A stretch of DNA of 64,000 nucleotides from Spongiactinospora rosea (lineage in GTDB: Bacteria > Actinomycetota > Actinomycetes > Streptosporangiales > Streptosporangiaceae): assembly GCF_003315795.1 (NCBI RefSeq), contig NZ_QMEY01000015.1:124001-188000 (forward strand), given 5' to 3'. This document shows, in pieces, positions 52,501 to 58,762 of this stretch (its first letter is position 1; each line of letters begins with the position of its first letter). Under the pieces are notes generated by a model. The model did no database searches, was not told the origin of the DNA, and worked only from the letters and a program-made list of their open reading frames with translations. Made by a program: the position numbers and the translations under genes.

Positions 52501-52713
52501 GCCCCGCTCCCGGTCCCGACCCTGTTCGTGCGGCCGAGCACCCCCTTCCACGAACACCACCGCGCGGGCCTTTGGCGGGCGGTGTGGCCATTCGGCCACG
52601 ACCCGGCGGAGGTCACCGGCGACCACTTCACCATGCTGGGAGAAAGCGCCGTGGACACCGCCGCGGCGGTGTCCGCCTGGATCCGCTCACTGGATCTGCC
52701 GCAGGCTGCGTGA
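46552..52713 (+). CDS. Type I modular polyketide synthase: extension module 3 with thioesterase
   Basis: 2,053 residues. An N-terminal docking coiled coil (RLGRYLRRVTTELYDVRGRL) matches the docking end of the previous PKS. KS 33-461 (TACSSSL, EAHGTGT), AT 567-867 (GHSLGEVTA, HAFH: malonyl-type), DH 930-1206 (HRVGGKIVVP, LLDATLHPG: both catalytic motifs kept), KR 1407-1580 (catalytic Tyr and Asn in GNYAAAN; LDD motif absent, THDS instead), ACP 1690-1763 (LGFDSLASV), and type I TE 1827-2047 (GHSSGGWAA nucleophile, LIDTYLPG Asp, GDHFTML His). No ER domain. GGAGGGG precedes ATG 46552, 23 bp after the first PKS stop. Completes and releases the tetraketide. Confidence 0.93.
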   Translation: MNEDERLGRYLRRVTTELYDVRGRLMETEARLREPIAIIGMACRFPGEVTSPEDLWHLVLDHRDAISGFPEDRGWDMKRLFAPDPGARGTSTTRNGGFLYDAAMFDREPFGISPREALAMDPQQRLMLEVAWEALERARLDPTSLRGSNTGVFTGVAHNDYGGRFMAGGADAGDLEGYLGSGSAHSVVCGRIAYVLGLEGPAVTVDTACSSSLVAMHWAMRALRGGECDLALAGGVTVMSTPSIFVDFSRQGALSPDGRSKAFGRGADGTGWSEGAALLVLERLSRARELGHRVLGVLRGSAVNQDGASNGLTAPSGPAQRRLIRTALADAEVSGDGVDVVEAHGTGTRLGDPIEAHALLATYGRDRGRPDPLWLGSVKSNIGHTQAAAGAAGVIKMVMAMEHGTVPPSLHADETSPEVDWAAGAVRVVTRAMPWPAADGVRRAGVSSFGVGGTNAHVIVEHTPQAPPEPRPAAAETLLPWVVSGASVPAARAQAGRLHALMDREPDLPPADVSWSALTTRAVFGSRGVVLAATLEEARRGLAALAAGQAHAGVVEPVPEGTVRSGVGFVYSGQGAQRIGMGREAAERFPVFGSALEEVCRLLAEAGGVPGVREAMWSAADPEALNDTLYAQAALFAFEVALTRLLESWGVRPDHVMGHSLGEVTAAYVAGVWTLADACRVVGARARWMNEAPRGGAMVALEATAEEAAALLSGTPVVVAAVNGPASVVVSGPDEAVRGVVERFAATGRRSKRLRTSHAFHSPAMDPVLGRFRREIEGIAFHSPAIPLISNVTGRIADPDAVARPAYWAGHVRAPVLFGQGVRALLGTGIGQVLEVGPGGSLTALAGDALGAGQRALAAMRAGRSETGGLLSAMAQMFANGLAVDLRPWFEGTSPRPVDLPTYPFQRRRYWLDVPQAADATAPGLDTGGHPLLGARLDVAAAGTTLFTGRWSAAERPWLADHRVGGKIVVPGTMFVEVALHAGRLTGYPGVRELVHHVPLILEPDEAVLVQVHLGPAEADGTRSISVDSRPESAGARTAWVRNTTGTLTSAAPGQDTDTQDTDAFAFAAAWPPPGARRLALDGLYQEHAESAGFDYGPAFQGVSAVWHLGDDIYAEITAPESLETGGHGLHPALLDATLHPGLIASERLGLREAGLPFAWSAIELHRPGARRLRAHVRRQDGHRISIHVADALGRPVAAVHSLTLRPHDLAKAGRPATTALLRLTWETVRPGRPRGTYTWRLASEDVHTVASSLAAVGVTCDGPAAADGPDTAQVMVACVEGSGAADAHDCAARTLGLVRCRPAQAPGPDARLVVITRRAVAAGPAEPVLDLAAATARGLVRSAQTEEPGRITLVDVDGGDGLGAALLFAAESGEPEIALRAGTIMVPRLTGETTGEQASTAFDPAGTVLVTGGTGTLGGILARHLVTAHGVRHLLLTGRRGLEAPSAAPTRDALRALGAEVTVAACDVADRTALRGLLAAVPADRPLRGVIHLAGVTHDSTIATLDDDRLHEVLRPKVDGAWNLHDLTKDLDLTAFVLFSSASAVLGGAGQGNYAAANAFLDALAGHRRALGLPAVSLAWGLWAEQSDITGRLTQADRARLAGSGMIPLVGDAAMALFDAALHRPESLLVPISFDPAAMRRHVRAASTPILSTVAGLRERAATAEHAAGEPAPPRRLAGLPGGEPPSALADAVRGEVAAVLGHTDPEEIKDTALFRDLGFDSLASVELRNRLGALTGLRLPATVVFDHPNVQALSEYLLSQVAAEDESAPQVVAEPPDSVSALFRQAVGESRAVEALHLIGAAAALRPMLGGSDAAIAPLEPVSLGGDGPALICLPSLNVTSGAQQYDRLAAALGATCSLSSFTVPGYLPGEELPGSLDALADVLAASVRRQGHRPGTYVLLGHSSGGWAAHLAAERLTREGPAPAGVVLIDTYLPGNAETAAILPELIAGMVRVPGDAGPLGQTRLTAMGWYFRMFASWRPAPLPVPTLFVRPSTPFHEHHRAGLWRAVWPFGHDPAEVTGDHFTMLGESAVDTAAAVSAWIRSLDLPQAA

Positions 52714-53071
52714 ATCGCAGCAGGTTGCCGGAGGGATCGAGGAAGGCGCAGTCGCGGACGCCGCCGGGCCGGTCGATCGGTTCCTGCATCACCTCGGCGC
52801 CCGCGGCCTCGATGCGCGCGAAGGTGGCGTCGCAGTCGCCGGTCACGAAGCCGAGACCGCCCAGCAGGCCGTTGGACGTCAGGTCCTCGATCACCTGCCG
52901 GTCGGCCGGTTGGAGGATGATCCGCACGTCCGGCTGTGCCGGGGGGCCGACGCTGGGCCGGGCGTGGTCGCGTACCTCCAGGCCGAGCACGTCACGGTAG
53001 AAGGCGAGCGCCGCGCCGAGGTCGTGCACGAGGAGGGTGCAGGAGGAGAGCCTGAGGTCCGTGCCCGTCAA
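52628..53071 (-). CDS. VOC (glyoxalase/bleomycin-resistance fold) protein overlapping the PKS end
   Basis: A 147-residue protein with two beta-alpha-beta-beta-beta units: SSCTLLVHDLGAALAFYRDV, then GLGFVTGDCDATFARIEAAG and FLDPSGNLLRFTQP, where such proteins normally end. The frame continues 24 residues (SGSRRTPPRRCPRRFLPAW) into the antisense of the thioesterase end, overlapping the PKS gene by 86 bp. It starts inside the stop of the upstream sigma factor gene (ATGA), so it is coupled to that regulator. VOC proteins are metal-dependent isomerases, dioxygenases or drug binders; the substrate is unknown. Confidence 0.82.
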   Translation of the reverse strand: MTGTDLRLSSCTLLVHDLGAALAFYRDVLGLEVRDHARPSVGPPAQPDVRIILQPADRQVIEDLTSNGLLGGLGFVTGDCDATFARIEAAGAEVMQEPIDRPGGVRDCAFLDPSGNLLRFTQPAADPVSGSRRTPPRRCPRRFLPAW

Positions 53072-53931
53072 CGCCCCTCCCTGCCGCCCGCGGGGAGGTA
53101 GACGATGTGGAGGCCGCAGAGCCGGTCCTGGTCGGTGTCGATGGCGATGCGGGTGATCTTTCCGGCGCGGACGGTGAAGGCGATGACCGCCTTCGGCCGG
53201 CCGCGGTGCGACCAGACGGCCGCCGGGACGCCGTCGACCAGGGCGAGCCTGGCGGCCTGGGCCCGTCCGGCGAAGAACGCCGCCACCGCCTCGGCGCCGC
53301 GGATCTCCAGGGCCACGGCGTCCGGGTCGAGCAGTTCGACCAGGGCGGTGAAGTCCCCGCCCCGGGCCGCGGCGAGGAACGCCTCGACGATCTCCCGCTT
53401 CGCCGAGCGTGCGGTGCCGGACGCGCCGGCCGTGCCCCGTACCCGGCGCCTGGCCCGGCTGGCGAGCTGCCTGGCCGCCGCCGGAGAGCGGTCGATGATG
53501 GCGCCGATCTCGGCGAACGACACGGCGAAGACGTCGTGCAGGACGAACGCCAGCCGCTCGACGGGGGTCAGCGTGTCCAGCACCACCGTCAGCGCGGCAC
53601 CGACCGAATCGGCCAGCAACGTCTCATCCTCCGGTGTGGCCGGGTGGGTACCGGGCTGCGGATCGGGCGGATCGGGCGGCAGCGTCCCGGCCGGGTCCTC
53701 CCGCCGGGCCCGGCGCGCTTCCAGCATGTTCAGGCACACCCTGGCGACGATGGTGGTCAGCCATCCGCCCGGGTTCTCCACCTGGCCGGTGTCGGCGCGG
53801 TTGACCCGCAGCCACGTCTCCTGCAGCGCGTCCTCGGCCTCGGTGGGAGAGCCGAGCATCCGGTAGGCCATCGCGTGCAAGCGGCTCCGGTGCTCGGCGA
53901 ACCGTTCGCTCAGCCAGTCCTGCTCAACCAT
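53068..53931 (-). CDS. SigJ-like ECF sigma factor with SnoaL-type C-terminal domain
   Basis: A 287-residue sigma factor. Region 2 is HRSRLHAMAYRMLGSPTEAE, then DALQETWLRVNRAD and NPGGWLTTIVARVCLNMLEA. Region 4 is LTPVERLAFVLHDVFAVSFA, then EIGAIIDRSPAAARQLASRA. Residues about 180-285 form a SnoaL/NTF2-like domain (VEAFLAAARGGDFTALVELL, DPDAVALEIRG) that in ECF41/SigJ-type factors controls activity in place of an anti-sigma protein. Coupled by ATGA to the VOC gene, the usual partner type (an oxidoreductase or small enzyme) of these factors. Confidence 0.88.
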   Translation of the reverse strand: MVEQDWLSERFAEHRSRLHAMAYRMLGSPTEAEDALQETWLRVNRADTGQVENPGGWLTTIVARVCLNMLEARRARREDPAGTLPPDPPDPQPGTHPATPEDETLLADSVGAALTVVLDTLTPVERLAFVLHDVFAVSFAEIGAIIDRSPAAARQLASRARRRVRGTAGASGTARSAKREIVEAFLAAARGGDFTALVELLDPDAVALEIRGAEAVAAFFAGRAQAARLALVDGVPAAVWSHRGRPKAVIAFTVRAGKITRIAIDTDQDRLCGLHIVYLPAGGREGR

Positions 53932-54048
53932 CCGTCACATTCCTCTGTCCGTGCCTGTCATACCGATTGACCGGCGAATACGCGCCGATGTGACAGCCGT
54001 ACATCCGGCCGGCCGGCACGTACCGACCCAACGCACAGGGAGCAAGGC

Positions 54049-54462
54049 ATGAAAGCGCACGTCAGCTCGATCCTTCTCGGCGTCCAGGACATGGACCGGG
54101 CCAAGCGGTTCTACACCGAGGGGCTGGGCTGGAAGATCAAGAACGACTACGGCATCTCGGTGTTCTTCGAGTCCGACGGCGCCTCGCCCGTCGGCTTCTA
54201 CGGCCGTGAGGGGCTGGCCGAGCAGGTGGGCACGGATGCGGCGGGCAGCGGCTTCAGCGGGCTGGTGCTGACCTACGTCGTCCGCAGCGAGGCGCGGGTC
54301 GACGAGGTCATGGCGGAGGCCGAGAAGGCCGGCGCCACGATTCTCAAGCCCGCCGGCGCCCTGCCGTGGGGCGGGTACGGCGGCACCTTCGCCGACCCGG
54401 ACGGCTACATCTGGAGCCTCGGCCACAGCGCCCGGGGAAAGGACCAGCCCTACGCGGAGTAG
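54049..54462 (+). CDS. VOC family protein (glyoxalase fold)
   Basis: A 137-residue protein with the paired VOC motifs: VSSILLGVQDMDRAKRFYTE at the start and DEVMAEAEKAGATILKPAGA, then FADPDGYIWSLGH near the end, where the Glu/His metal-binding positions usually lie. ATG 54049 follows AGGGAGCAAGG. It is divergent from the SigJ-like sigma factor gene, with 117 bp between, and may belong to that factor's regulon. Enzyme versus binding protein cannot be decided. Confidence 0.85.
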   Translation: MKAHVSSILLGVQDMDRAKRFYTEGLGWKIKNDYGISVFFESDGASPVGFYGREGLAEQVGTDAAGSGFSGLVLTYVVRSEARVDEVMAEAEKAGATILKPAGALPWGGYGGTFADPDGYIWSLGHSARGKDQPYAE

Positions 54463-54620
54463 CCCGCTCCCTCGCCCGAGGTGCGTCACCTGCTCGGGGT
54501 CGCGACCGGCGACGAGGCCGGACCGGCGCGGTCACCACCCACGTCGCCGGCCACGACCCGGCGGTGGAGAGCCGGGGCCGCACCCCGCCCGGCTCATCGT
54601 CGTGAGCGTCATCGCGCCGG
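54463..54620. other. Short gap without a gene
   Basis: 158 bp. Only chance-like frames are visible. A weak hairpin (CCTCG-CC-CGAGG) just after the VOC stop might end transcription. Confidence 0.3.
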
Positions 54621-55133
54621 TCAGGGCAGGTCGATGACCAGGTCGCCCAGCGGGAGCCTGCCCTGGGGGATGGCGGGGGTGCCCTTGGCGGCGGGCGCCG
54701 GGTGGCCGAGCGAGATGCCCGTACGGACGTGCCACGGCTCCCGGAACCCGGCGAGCCTGGTGGCGGTCTCGGCGTTGCCCGCGGGGAAGAAGGAGACGGG
54801 GCAGGAGCCGAGGCCGAGCATGTGGGCGGCGAGCATGAGGTTCTGGGCGGCCCGTCCCGCGTCGAACTCGGCGTCCTGGGTGCTCAACGTGGCGTCCACG
54901 GCCAGCAGGACCGCCACCGGCGCCCCCGCCAGGTGCCCGGCGTAGGCGCCGAGCGCGCTCAGCTCGCGCAGGAGGGCGCGGTCGCGTACCACGGCGAACC
55001 GCCACGGCTGCCGGTTGCGCGCCGACCCGGCCCATCGCGCCGCCTCCAGGACCGCGGTCATCTGGTCCTGGGAGACGTCGTCGGGCGTGAACGTACGGGT
55101 GGCTCTGAGGCTCGTGATCCACTCCAGGCGCAT
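54621..55133 (-). CDS. Nitroreductase family protein
   Basis: A 170-residue flavoprotein of the nitroreductase fold. WITSLRATRTFTPDDVSQDQ and AARWAGSARNRQPWRFAVVR contain the FMN phosphate-binding Arg and Ser/Asn/Gln positions. LMLAAHMLGLGSCPVSFFPA is the conserved C-terminal helix-turn, and LGHPA follows. It would reduce nitro groups, quinones or enones with NAD(P)H as an FMN homodimer. About 170 residues is short for the family (180-220). No operon partner is obvious; it is separated from the SHOCT-like gene by about 45 bp on the same strand. Confidence 0.87.
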   Translation of the reverse strand: MRLEWITSLRATRTFTPDDVSQDQMTAVLEAARWAGSARNRQPWRFAVVRDRALLRELSALGAYAGHLAGAPVAVLLAVDATLSTQDAEFDAGRAAQNLMLAAHMLGLGSCPVSFFPAGNAETATRLAGFREPWHVRTGISLGHPAPAAKGTPAIPQGRLPLGDLVIDLP

Positions 55134-55177
55134 GCGGCCAGGTTAACGGCGCGCAGCGGTGCGCGCGCGGGGGGCGT

Positions 55178-55600
55178 CTACTCGCAGAAGACGCGCAGGT
55201 GGCCGTCGGACTGCTCAAGCTCCACGATCGCCTCGTCCAGGTGCTCCACGAGGGCTTCCAGGTGTTCGGGCTTGAGCTGCGTCAGGTCGAGCGGCACGCC
55301 CGATCTGTTCAGCTCGGCGTTGGCCCGGGCCAGTGCCTGCGGCGGGACCAGGGCCGCCAGCTGTACGCCCGCCCGCAGCAGTTGCAGCGGGATCCGCATG
55401 TTGAGCCGGCCCGCGTCGCCGTCCTCAAGGAACTCCATCACCACCCGCAGGTATTTCGCCCTGCCCTTCGGCCGCACGACCGGGCCGGCCGCCACCGGCG
55501 GCCGGCCCCGGTCGAGCGCGGTGATGAGCCGTTCGGCCTCCGTCGCGGTGATCTTGCCCTCGGCCGGCATGTCGAGGATGTCCTTGCGCTGTTCGCTCAT
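55178..55600 (-). CDS. SHOCT-like / YvlB-type cytoplasmic protein
   Basis: A 140-residue protein. The N-terminus ILDMPAEGKITATEAERLIT is the short SHOCT-like helical hairpin found in YvlB/LiaX-type envelope stress proteins. It is followed by KYLRVVMEFLEDGDAGRLNM and PLDLTQLKPEHLEALVEHLD, a repeated alpha/beta unit seen after such hairpins. The third gene of a short operon with a small membrane protein and a DUF2089 regulator (12 bp from the former). A role in sensing or responding to membrane stress is inference from that context. Confidence 0.7.
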   Translation of the reverse strand: MSEQRKDILDMPAEGKITATEAERLITALDRGRPPVAAGPVVRPKGRAKYLRVVMEFLEDGDAGRLNMRIPLQLLRAGVQLAALVPPQALARANAELNRSGVPLDLTQLKPEHLEALVEHLDEAIVELEQSDGHLRVFCE

Positions 55601-55611
55601 CGCGACCTCTC

Positions 55612-55869
55612 TTATCGGATGGCCACGAGCACGGCCGTGCCGCCGTACTCGATGTCGAACCGGGTGCCGGGCGACGCGAAGAAGACGCGCCGGCCCGCGC
55701 CGAGGGCCCGCACCACGTCGATGCGGTACACCAGGCAGGCCACGACCGCCCCCAGGACGACCAGGAGCACGATCGGTGAGAGCGCCAGCAGCGCGGGAAG
55801 GACCGGGATCCAGATCCGGACGGCCCGGCGGCCGGCGCGTTTCACCTGTAAGGCCGCCGACCGCGGCAT
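55612..55869 (-). CDS. Small membrane protein
   Basis: An 85-residue protein with one or two hydrophobic helices (WIPVLPALLALSPIVLLVVL, then GAVVACLVYRID) and a basic start (QVKRAGRRAVR). The C-terminal 30 residues are hydrophilic and probably cytoplasmic. Its ATG shares the final A of the DUF2089 gene's stop (TGATG), so it is translationally coupled. No enzymatic motif; probably a membrane partner in the same stress operon. Confidence 0.65.
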   Translation of the reverse strand: MPRSAALQVKRAGRRAVRIWIPVLPALLALSPIVLLVVLGAVVACLVYRIDVVRALGAGRRVFFASPGTRFDIEYGGTAVLVAIR

Positions 55870-56246
55870 CACGTCAGCGCCTCCATCTCGGACAGGGCCT
55901 GCTGCGCGGTGATCTCGCCGCGGCGCAGCCGATCGATGATGTCGGCCCGCGACGGCGCCGGATCGGTCTCCACGAAGTCGAGCGCCCGGGTGATCCGGTT
56001 CAGTCGTGACTTGATCGTCGGGTAGCTCACCCCGAAGATCCGTTCCATCTGCTTGATGGAGCCGTGGCACCGTACGAACGCCGTGACGAAGACCTGGTCC
56101 TCGACCGTGAGCTGAGCCAGTTGCGGCAGCTCGAACTCACCCTCGATCGCGATGCCGCCCTCTGCCAGGCGCACCCGCTCGACGACGAACGGCCGGCCCC
56201 CGGTCAGGTTCGTGAGTTCCTGCCAGTCCATCGCCTGCTCTGTCAT
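55869..56246 (-). CDS. DUF2089 family regulator
   Basis: A 125-residue protein. The centre FELPQLAQLTVEDQVFVTAF, then RCHGSIKQMERIFGVSYPTI and KSRLNRITRALDFV, is the DUF2089 HTH. The tail RADIIDRLRRGEITAQQALS is a SHOCT-like hairpin of the kind also present in the third gene. The usual N-terminal zinc ribbon of DUF2089 is absent. First gene of the three-gene operon. A CTTTGAGATATGA-rich leader precedes the start. Confidence 0.82.
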   Translation of the reverse strand: MTEQAMDWQELTNLTGGRPFVVERVRLAEGGIAIEGEFELPQLAQLTVEDQVFVTAFVRCHGSIKQMERIFGVSYPTIKSRLNRITRALDFVETDPAPSRADIIDRLRRGEITAQQALSEMEALT

Positions 56247-56302
56247 ATCTCAAAGATATCCCAGAGAATACCTCAACTTTGAAGAGGTTGGTCTTGATTT
56301 TC

Positions 56303-57016
56303 TTAAACCAGCTCCGACCAAGGTCCATGCGGGTTCGGCCCGAACGTCATGCCCAGCATGAGCGGATGGATCCCCCACGACAGGAACGCCGCGACGGCCA
56401 TGATCCCGCTGTCCATCAACGCCTTGGAGCTGGCCGCCGTCGCGATCTGCTGAGCCGCCCAGTCGTCCCCCACCGTATGGTCGCTCCAGAACTCCGCTCC
56501 ATAGGGCACCGGCGTCGCGCGTACCGCCGAGGACCACCTACCGCCCGCGTCGCGCAACAGCTCGACCACGACGATCGGCTCGAAGGGCCCCTGCCAACTG
56601 CCCGGGTGAATCGCCAGCCACTCGCCCCGAGTGGCGGCGGCGAAGGCGATGTCGCCCAGCCACCGCGCCACGCTGATGTCGTCCTCAAGGGACTCGGCCT
56701 TCGCCTCCTCCATCGTGACCGGTGTGAGCGGGACGAGCTGGACCACCGGCGTCGCCTCCGGCCCCTGATCCCGATCCCGCAGCACCAGCAGGCCGGACTC
56801 CTCGTTGAGCAGACCGAGTTCGCGGTAACGGCCGGTCTCATCGCCCATCCGGATCATCGCCCCCGCCCCCAGCATGCTGGGCGGTGAGCCGGACAGCCGC
56901 CAGAAACCGACGTCGTGCTCGTCCCACAGCGCGATGTAGCCGCCCACCGGCGGCCCGATCATGACGCCACGAAGGTGTTCACCGGCCTGCGGGAGGTCGA
57001 ATAAGTCGTCACCCAT
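56303..57016 (-). CDS. Hypothetical protein
   Basis: A 237-residue soluble protein I do not recognise. It starts MGDDLFDLPQAGEHLRGVMI and carries GPPVGGYIALWDEHDVGFWR, a Trp-rich stretch. The middle is mixed alpha/beta (EDDISVARWLGDIAFAAATR, PIVVVELLRDAGGRWSSAVR). The end is a weakly hydrophobic helix (SGIMAVAAFLSWGIHPLMLG). No signal peptide. Its codon use fits the window. It stands alone; an AT-rich leader of about 100 bp separates it from the NUDIX gene. Confidence 0.6.
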   Translation of the reverse strand: MGDDLFDLPQAGEHLRGVMIGPPVGGYIALWDEHDVGFWRLSGSPPSMLGAGAMIRMGDETGRYRELGLLNEESGLLVLRDRDQGPEATPVVQLVPLTPVTMEEAKAESLEDDISVARWLGDIAFAAATRGEWLAIHPGSWQGPFEPIVVVELLRDAGGRWSSAVRATPVPYGAEFWSDHTVGDDWAAQQIATAASSKALMDSGIMAVAAFLSWGIHPLMLGMTFGPNPHGPWSELV

Positions 57017-57187
57017 TCGGGCAGCCTATTTCCTTCCTTTCTGGCGCGTGATGGTTTTGATCCGGATGGCGGCGTACGCCGAAACATTGAAAACTCAATA
57101 AGTGCGTGGTTTTACCGCGTGGCGCGGCCTGCTGGAGGCGGACCTTAGGGTGTAGCCGGGTGCCGATGCGTCAAGGGAGGCGTGGGA

Positions 57188-57655
57188 GTGAGTTTCCGGC
57201 TGGCGGCGTACGCCGTGTGCGTCGAGGGCGGGCGGGTGCTCCTCGCCCGGCACGTATCGCCGCAGGGCGAATCCACCTGGACGCTTCCCGGCGGCAGGGT
57301 CGAGCACGGCGAGGACCCGTTCGACGCCGTCGTGCGGGAGGTCGCCGAGGAGACCGGCTGCGACGCCGTCGTCGAACGCCTGCTGGGCGTGGACTCCCGG
57401 GTGATCCCGGCCGCCGTCGCCCGCGCCGGCACCGAACACCAGAACATCGGCGTCTTCTACCAGGTCCGCATGACCGGCGGCCGGCCGCGGGCCGAACCGG
57501 ACGGCGAGATCGCCGAATCGGCCTGGACCCCGATCACCGACGTTCCCGGCCTGCGCCGATCATCGCTGGTCGACATCGGCCTCACCCTCGCCCGGACCCT
57601 TCCGGCGACCGGCCACGTCGATCCCGTCCCGGTCGGCGGCCTGATCCGGCATTGA
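57188..57655 (+). CDS. NUDIX hydrolase
   Basis: A 155-residue pyrophosphohydrolase. The NUDIX box is complete: GGRVEHGEDPF, then VVREVAEETG, with the metal-binding Glu residues. It is flanked by strands AAYAVCVEGGRVLLARHVSP and QNIGVFYQVRMTG. It would cleave a nucleoside diphosphate linked to another moiety; the substrate is not predictable. GTG 57188 is chosen because GGGAGG lies 8 nt upstream; GTG 57182 would be too close to it. It follows an AT-rich gap and appears monocistronic. Confidence 0.87.
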   Translation: MSFRLAAYAVCVEGGRVLLARHVSPQGESTWTLPGGRVEHGEDPFDAVVREVAEETGCDAVVERLLGVDSRVIPAAVARAGTEHQNIGVFYQVRMTGGRPRAEPDGEIAESAWTPITDVPGLRRSSLVDIGLTLARTLPATGHVDPVPVGGLIRH

Positions 57656-57998
57656 ATCCGCGCGGCGCCCTGGCGGGCCGTTCGCCATGCCGGCGTCGTG
57701 CCCGAGGCGTCAAGAGGTCGGCGGTCCGTTCACTGGGCCGGTGTCCTCGCCTCACCCTCGCACGGACTGATCTCCCCCGGTAATTCCGGCACCTTCATCG
57801 TGCCGGTCCGGCGGTTCCCTTTCTTGCGGTAGTGCCGCCATGGAGCCCTGGGCCGCTGTGGAGTTTTTCATTCACGCCCTCCGCCATTTACACTCTCGGA
57901 TTGGCGGCGTTCGCCCGAGGGAGGTCGGAGTTCACAGGCGTTCCGCCGGCTCGCCTCCCACTCTTGTGGCTCGCCGCGGGCCGGATGACAGGGGCCCG
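57656..57998. other. Non-coding stretch, no gene seen
   Basis: 343 bp with no frame of convincing coding character on either strand; some rearranged-looking sequence precedes the SDR relic. Confidence 0.4.
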
Positions 57999-58091
57999 TT
58001 ACAGCAGGGTCCCTCCTGAGGCGTCCAGCCAGTGGCCGATCCCCCTGCTTGCGCCGGTGACGAGGGCGGCCTTGCCGTGCAGAGTGTGCAT
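57999..58091 (-). pseudogene. Miniature SDR relic (start fused to end)
   Basis: A 30-codon frame reads MHTLHGKAALVTGASRGIG, the classic SDR N-terminus with its TGxxxGIG nucleotide-binding motif. It jumps straight to HWLDASGGTLL, a classic SDR C-terminus, and stops. About 200 internal codons have been lost in frame. It cannot be functional. It lies downstream of the MerR gene on the same strand, suggesting that the ancestral reductase belonged to that operon. Confidence 0.8.
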
Positions 58092-58351
58092 GATGTTTCC
58101 CTGCCGTGTCTGGTGGGATGAGGTGGACGGACGTCGTCTGCCGGTGGTGTGCGATGACGCCGGGCAGGTGGCCGTGCGAGGAAGGGGCCGCGTGGGTCAG
58201 GCCAGAAGTACGGGTGCGAGCGGACGGGGCTCGGCGGGCTGTCACCTGTGAGGATCAAGAAACGAGATCGCCGCGCCTCGGCCAGAGAACGCGGAACCCG
58301 GATGCCGCGATCATGGCGAGTGTCGCGCGCTGATCGCTTCCCCGAATGGGA
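58092..58351. other. Gap without a recognisable gene
   Basis: 260 bp between the SDR relic and the MerR stop. Frames present are GC-rich chance frames; no terminator or RNA motif is recognised. Confidence 0.35.
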
Positions 58352-58762
58352 TCAACGGCGAGGCCGGCCCTCCGGGGTGTCCCGCTGGAGGAAGTCGAGG
58401 GTGGCCAGTTCGCTCACGGTCGCCTGAAGCCGGGCGATGCGGGCGTGGCCGATCCGGACGAGCTTTTCACCCGCGCCGGCCCACTCGTCCAGATCGTGTG
58501 AGAGGGGCGGGATGCCGGCGAGGATGTCGGCGCTCTCCTTGAGCGTGATTCCCACCCGCTGCGCGGCGAGGGCGAGTTTGATGCGGCAGATCGCGTCGAC
58601 GGTGAAGCGGCGGGCGTTGCCGCTGCTCCGGTAACCGCTGATGACACCGTAGCGCTCGTAGAAGCGAACGGCGTTGGCCGTCACCCCGGCGGCTCTGGCC
58701 ACCTGACCGACCGTGAGCAGGGCCTGGCTCGTCTCGAAGCCGGGGCGGTCGGTGACGGTCAT
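58352..58762 (-). CDS. MerR family transcriptional regulator
   Basis: A 136-residue regulator. The N-terminal wHTH is LLTVGQVARAAGVTANAVRF, then YERYGVISGYRSSGNARRFT, and a coiled-coil dimer helix follows (RIKLALAAQRVGITLKESAD, then EKLVRIGHARIARLQATVSE). No conserved Cys cluster is present, so it is not a metal or SoxR-type redox sensor; an organic ligand is more likely. Translationally coupled to the MFS gene (ATGA, 58759-58762). It should bind the perfect dyad in front of the operon (60828-60847). Confidence 0.87.
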   Translation of the reverse strand: MTVTDRPGFETSQALLTVGQVARAAGVTANAVRFYERYGVISGYRSSGNARRFTVDAICRIKLALAAQRVGITLKESADILAGIPPLSHDLDEWAGAGEKLVRIGHARIARLQATVSELATLDFLQRDTPEGRPRR

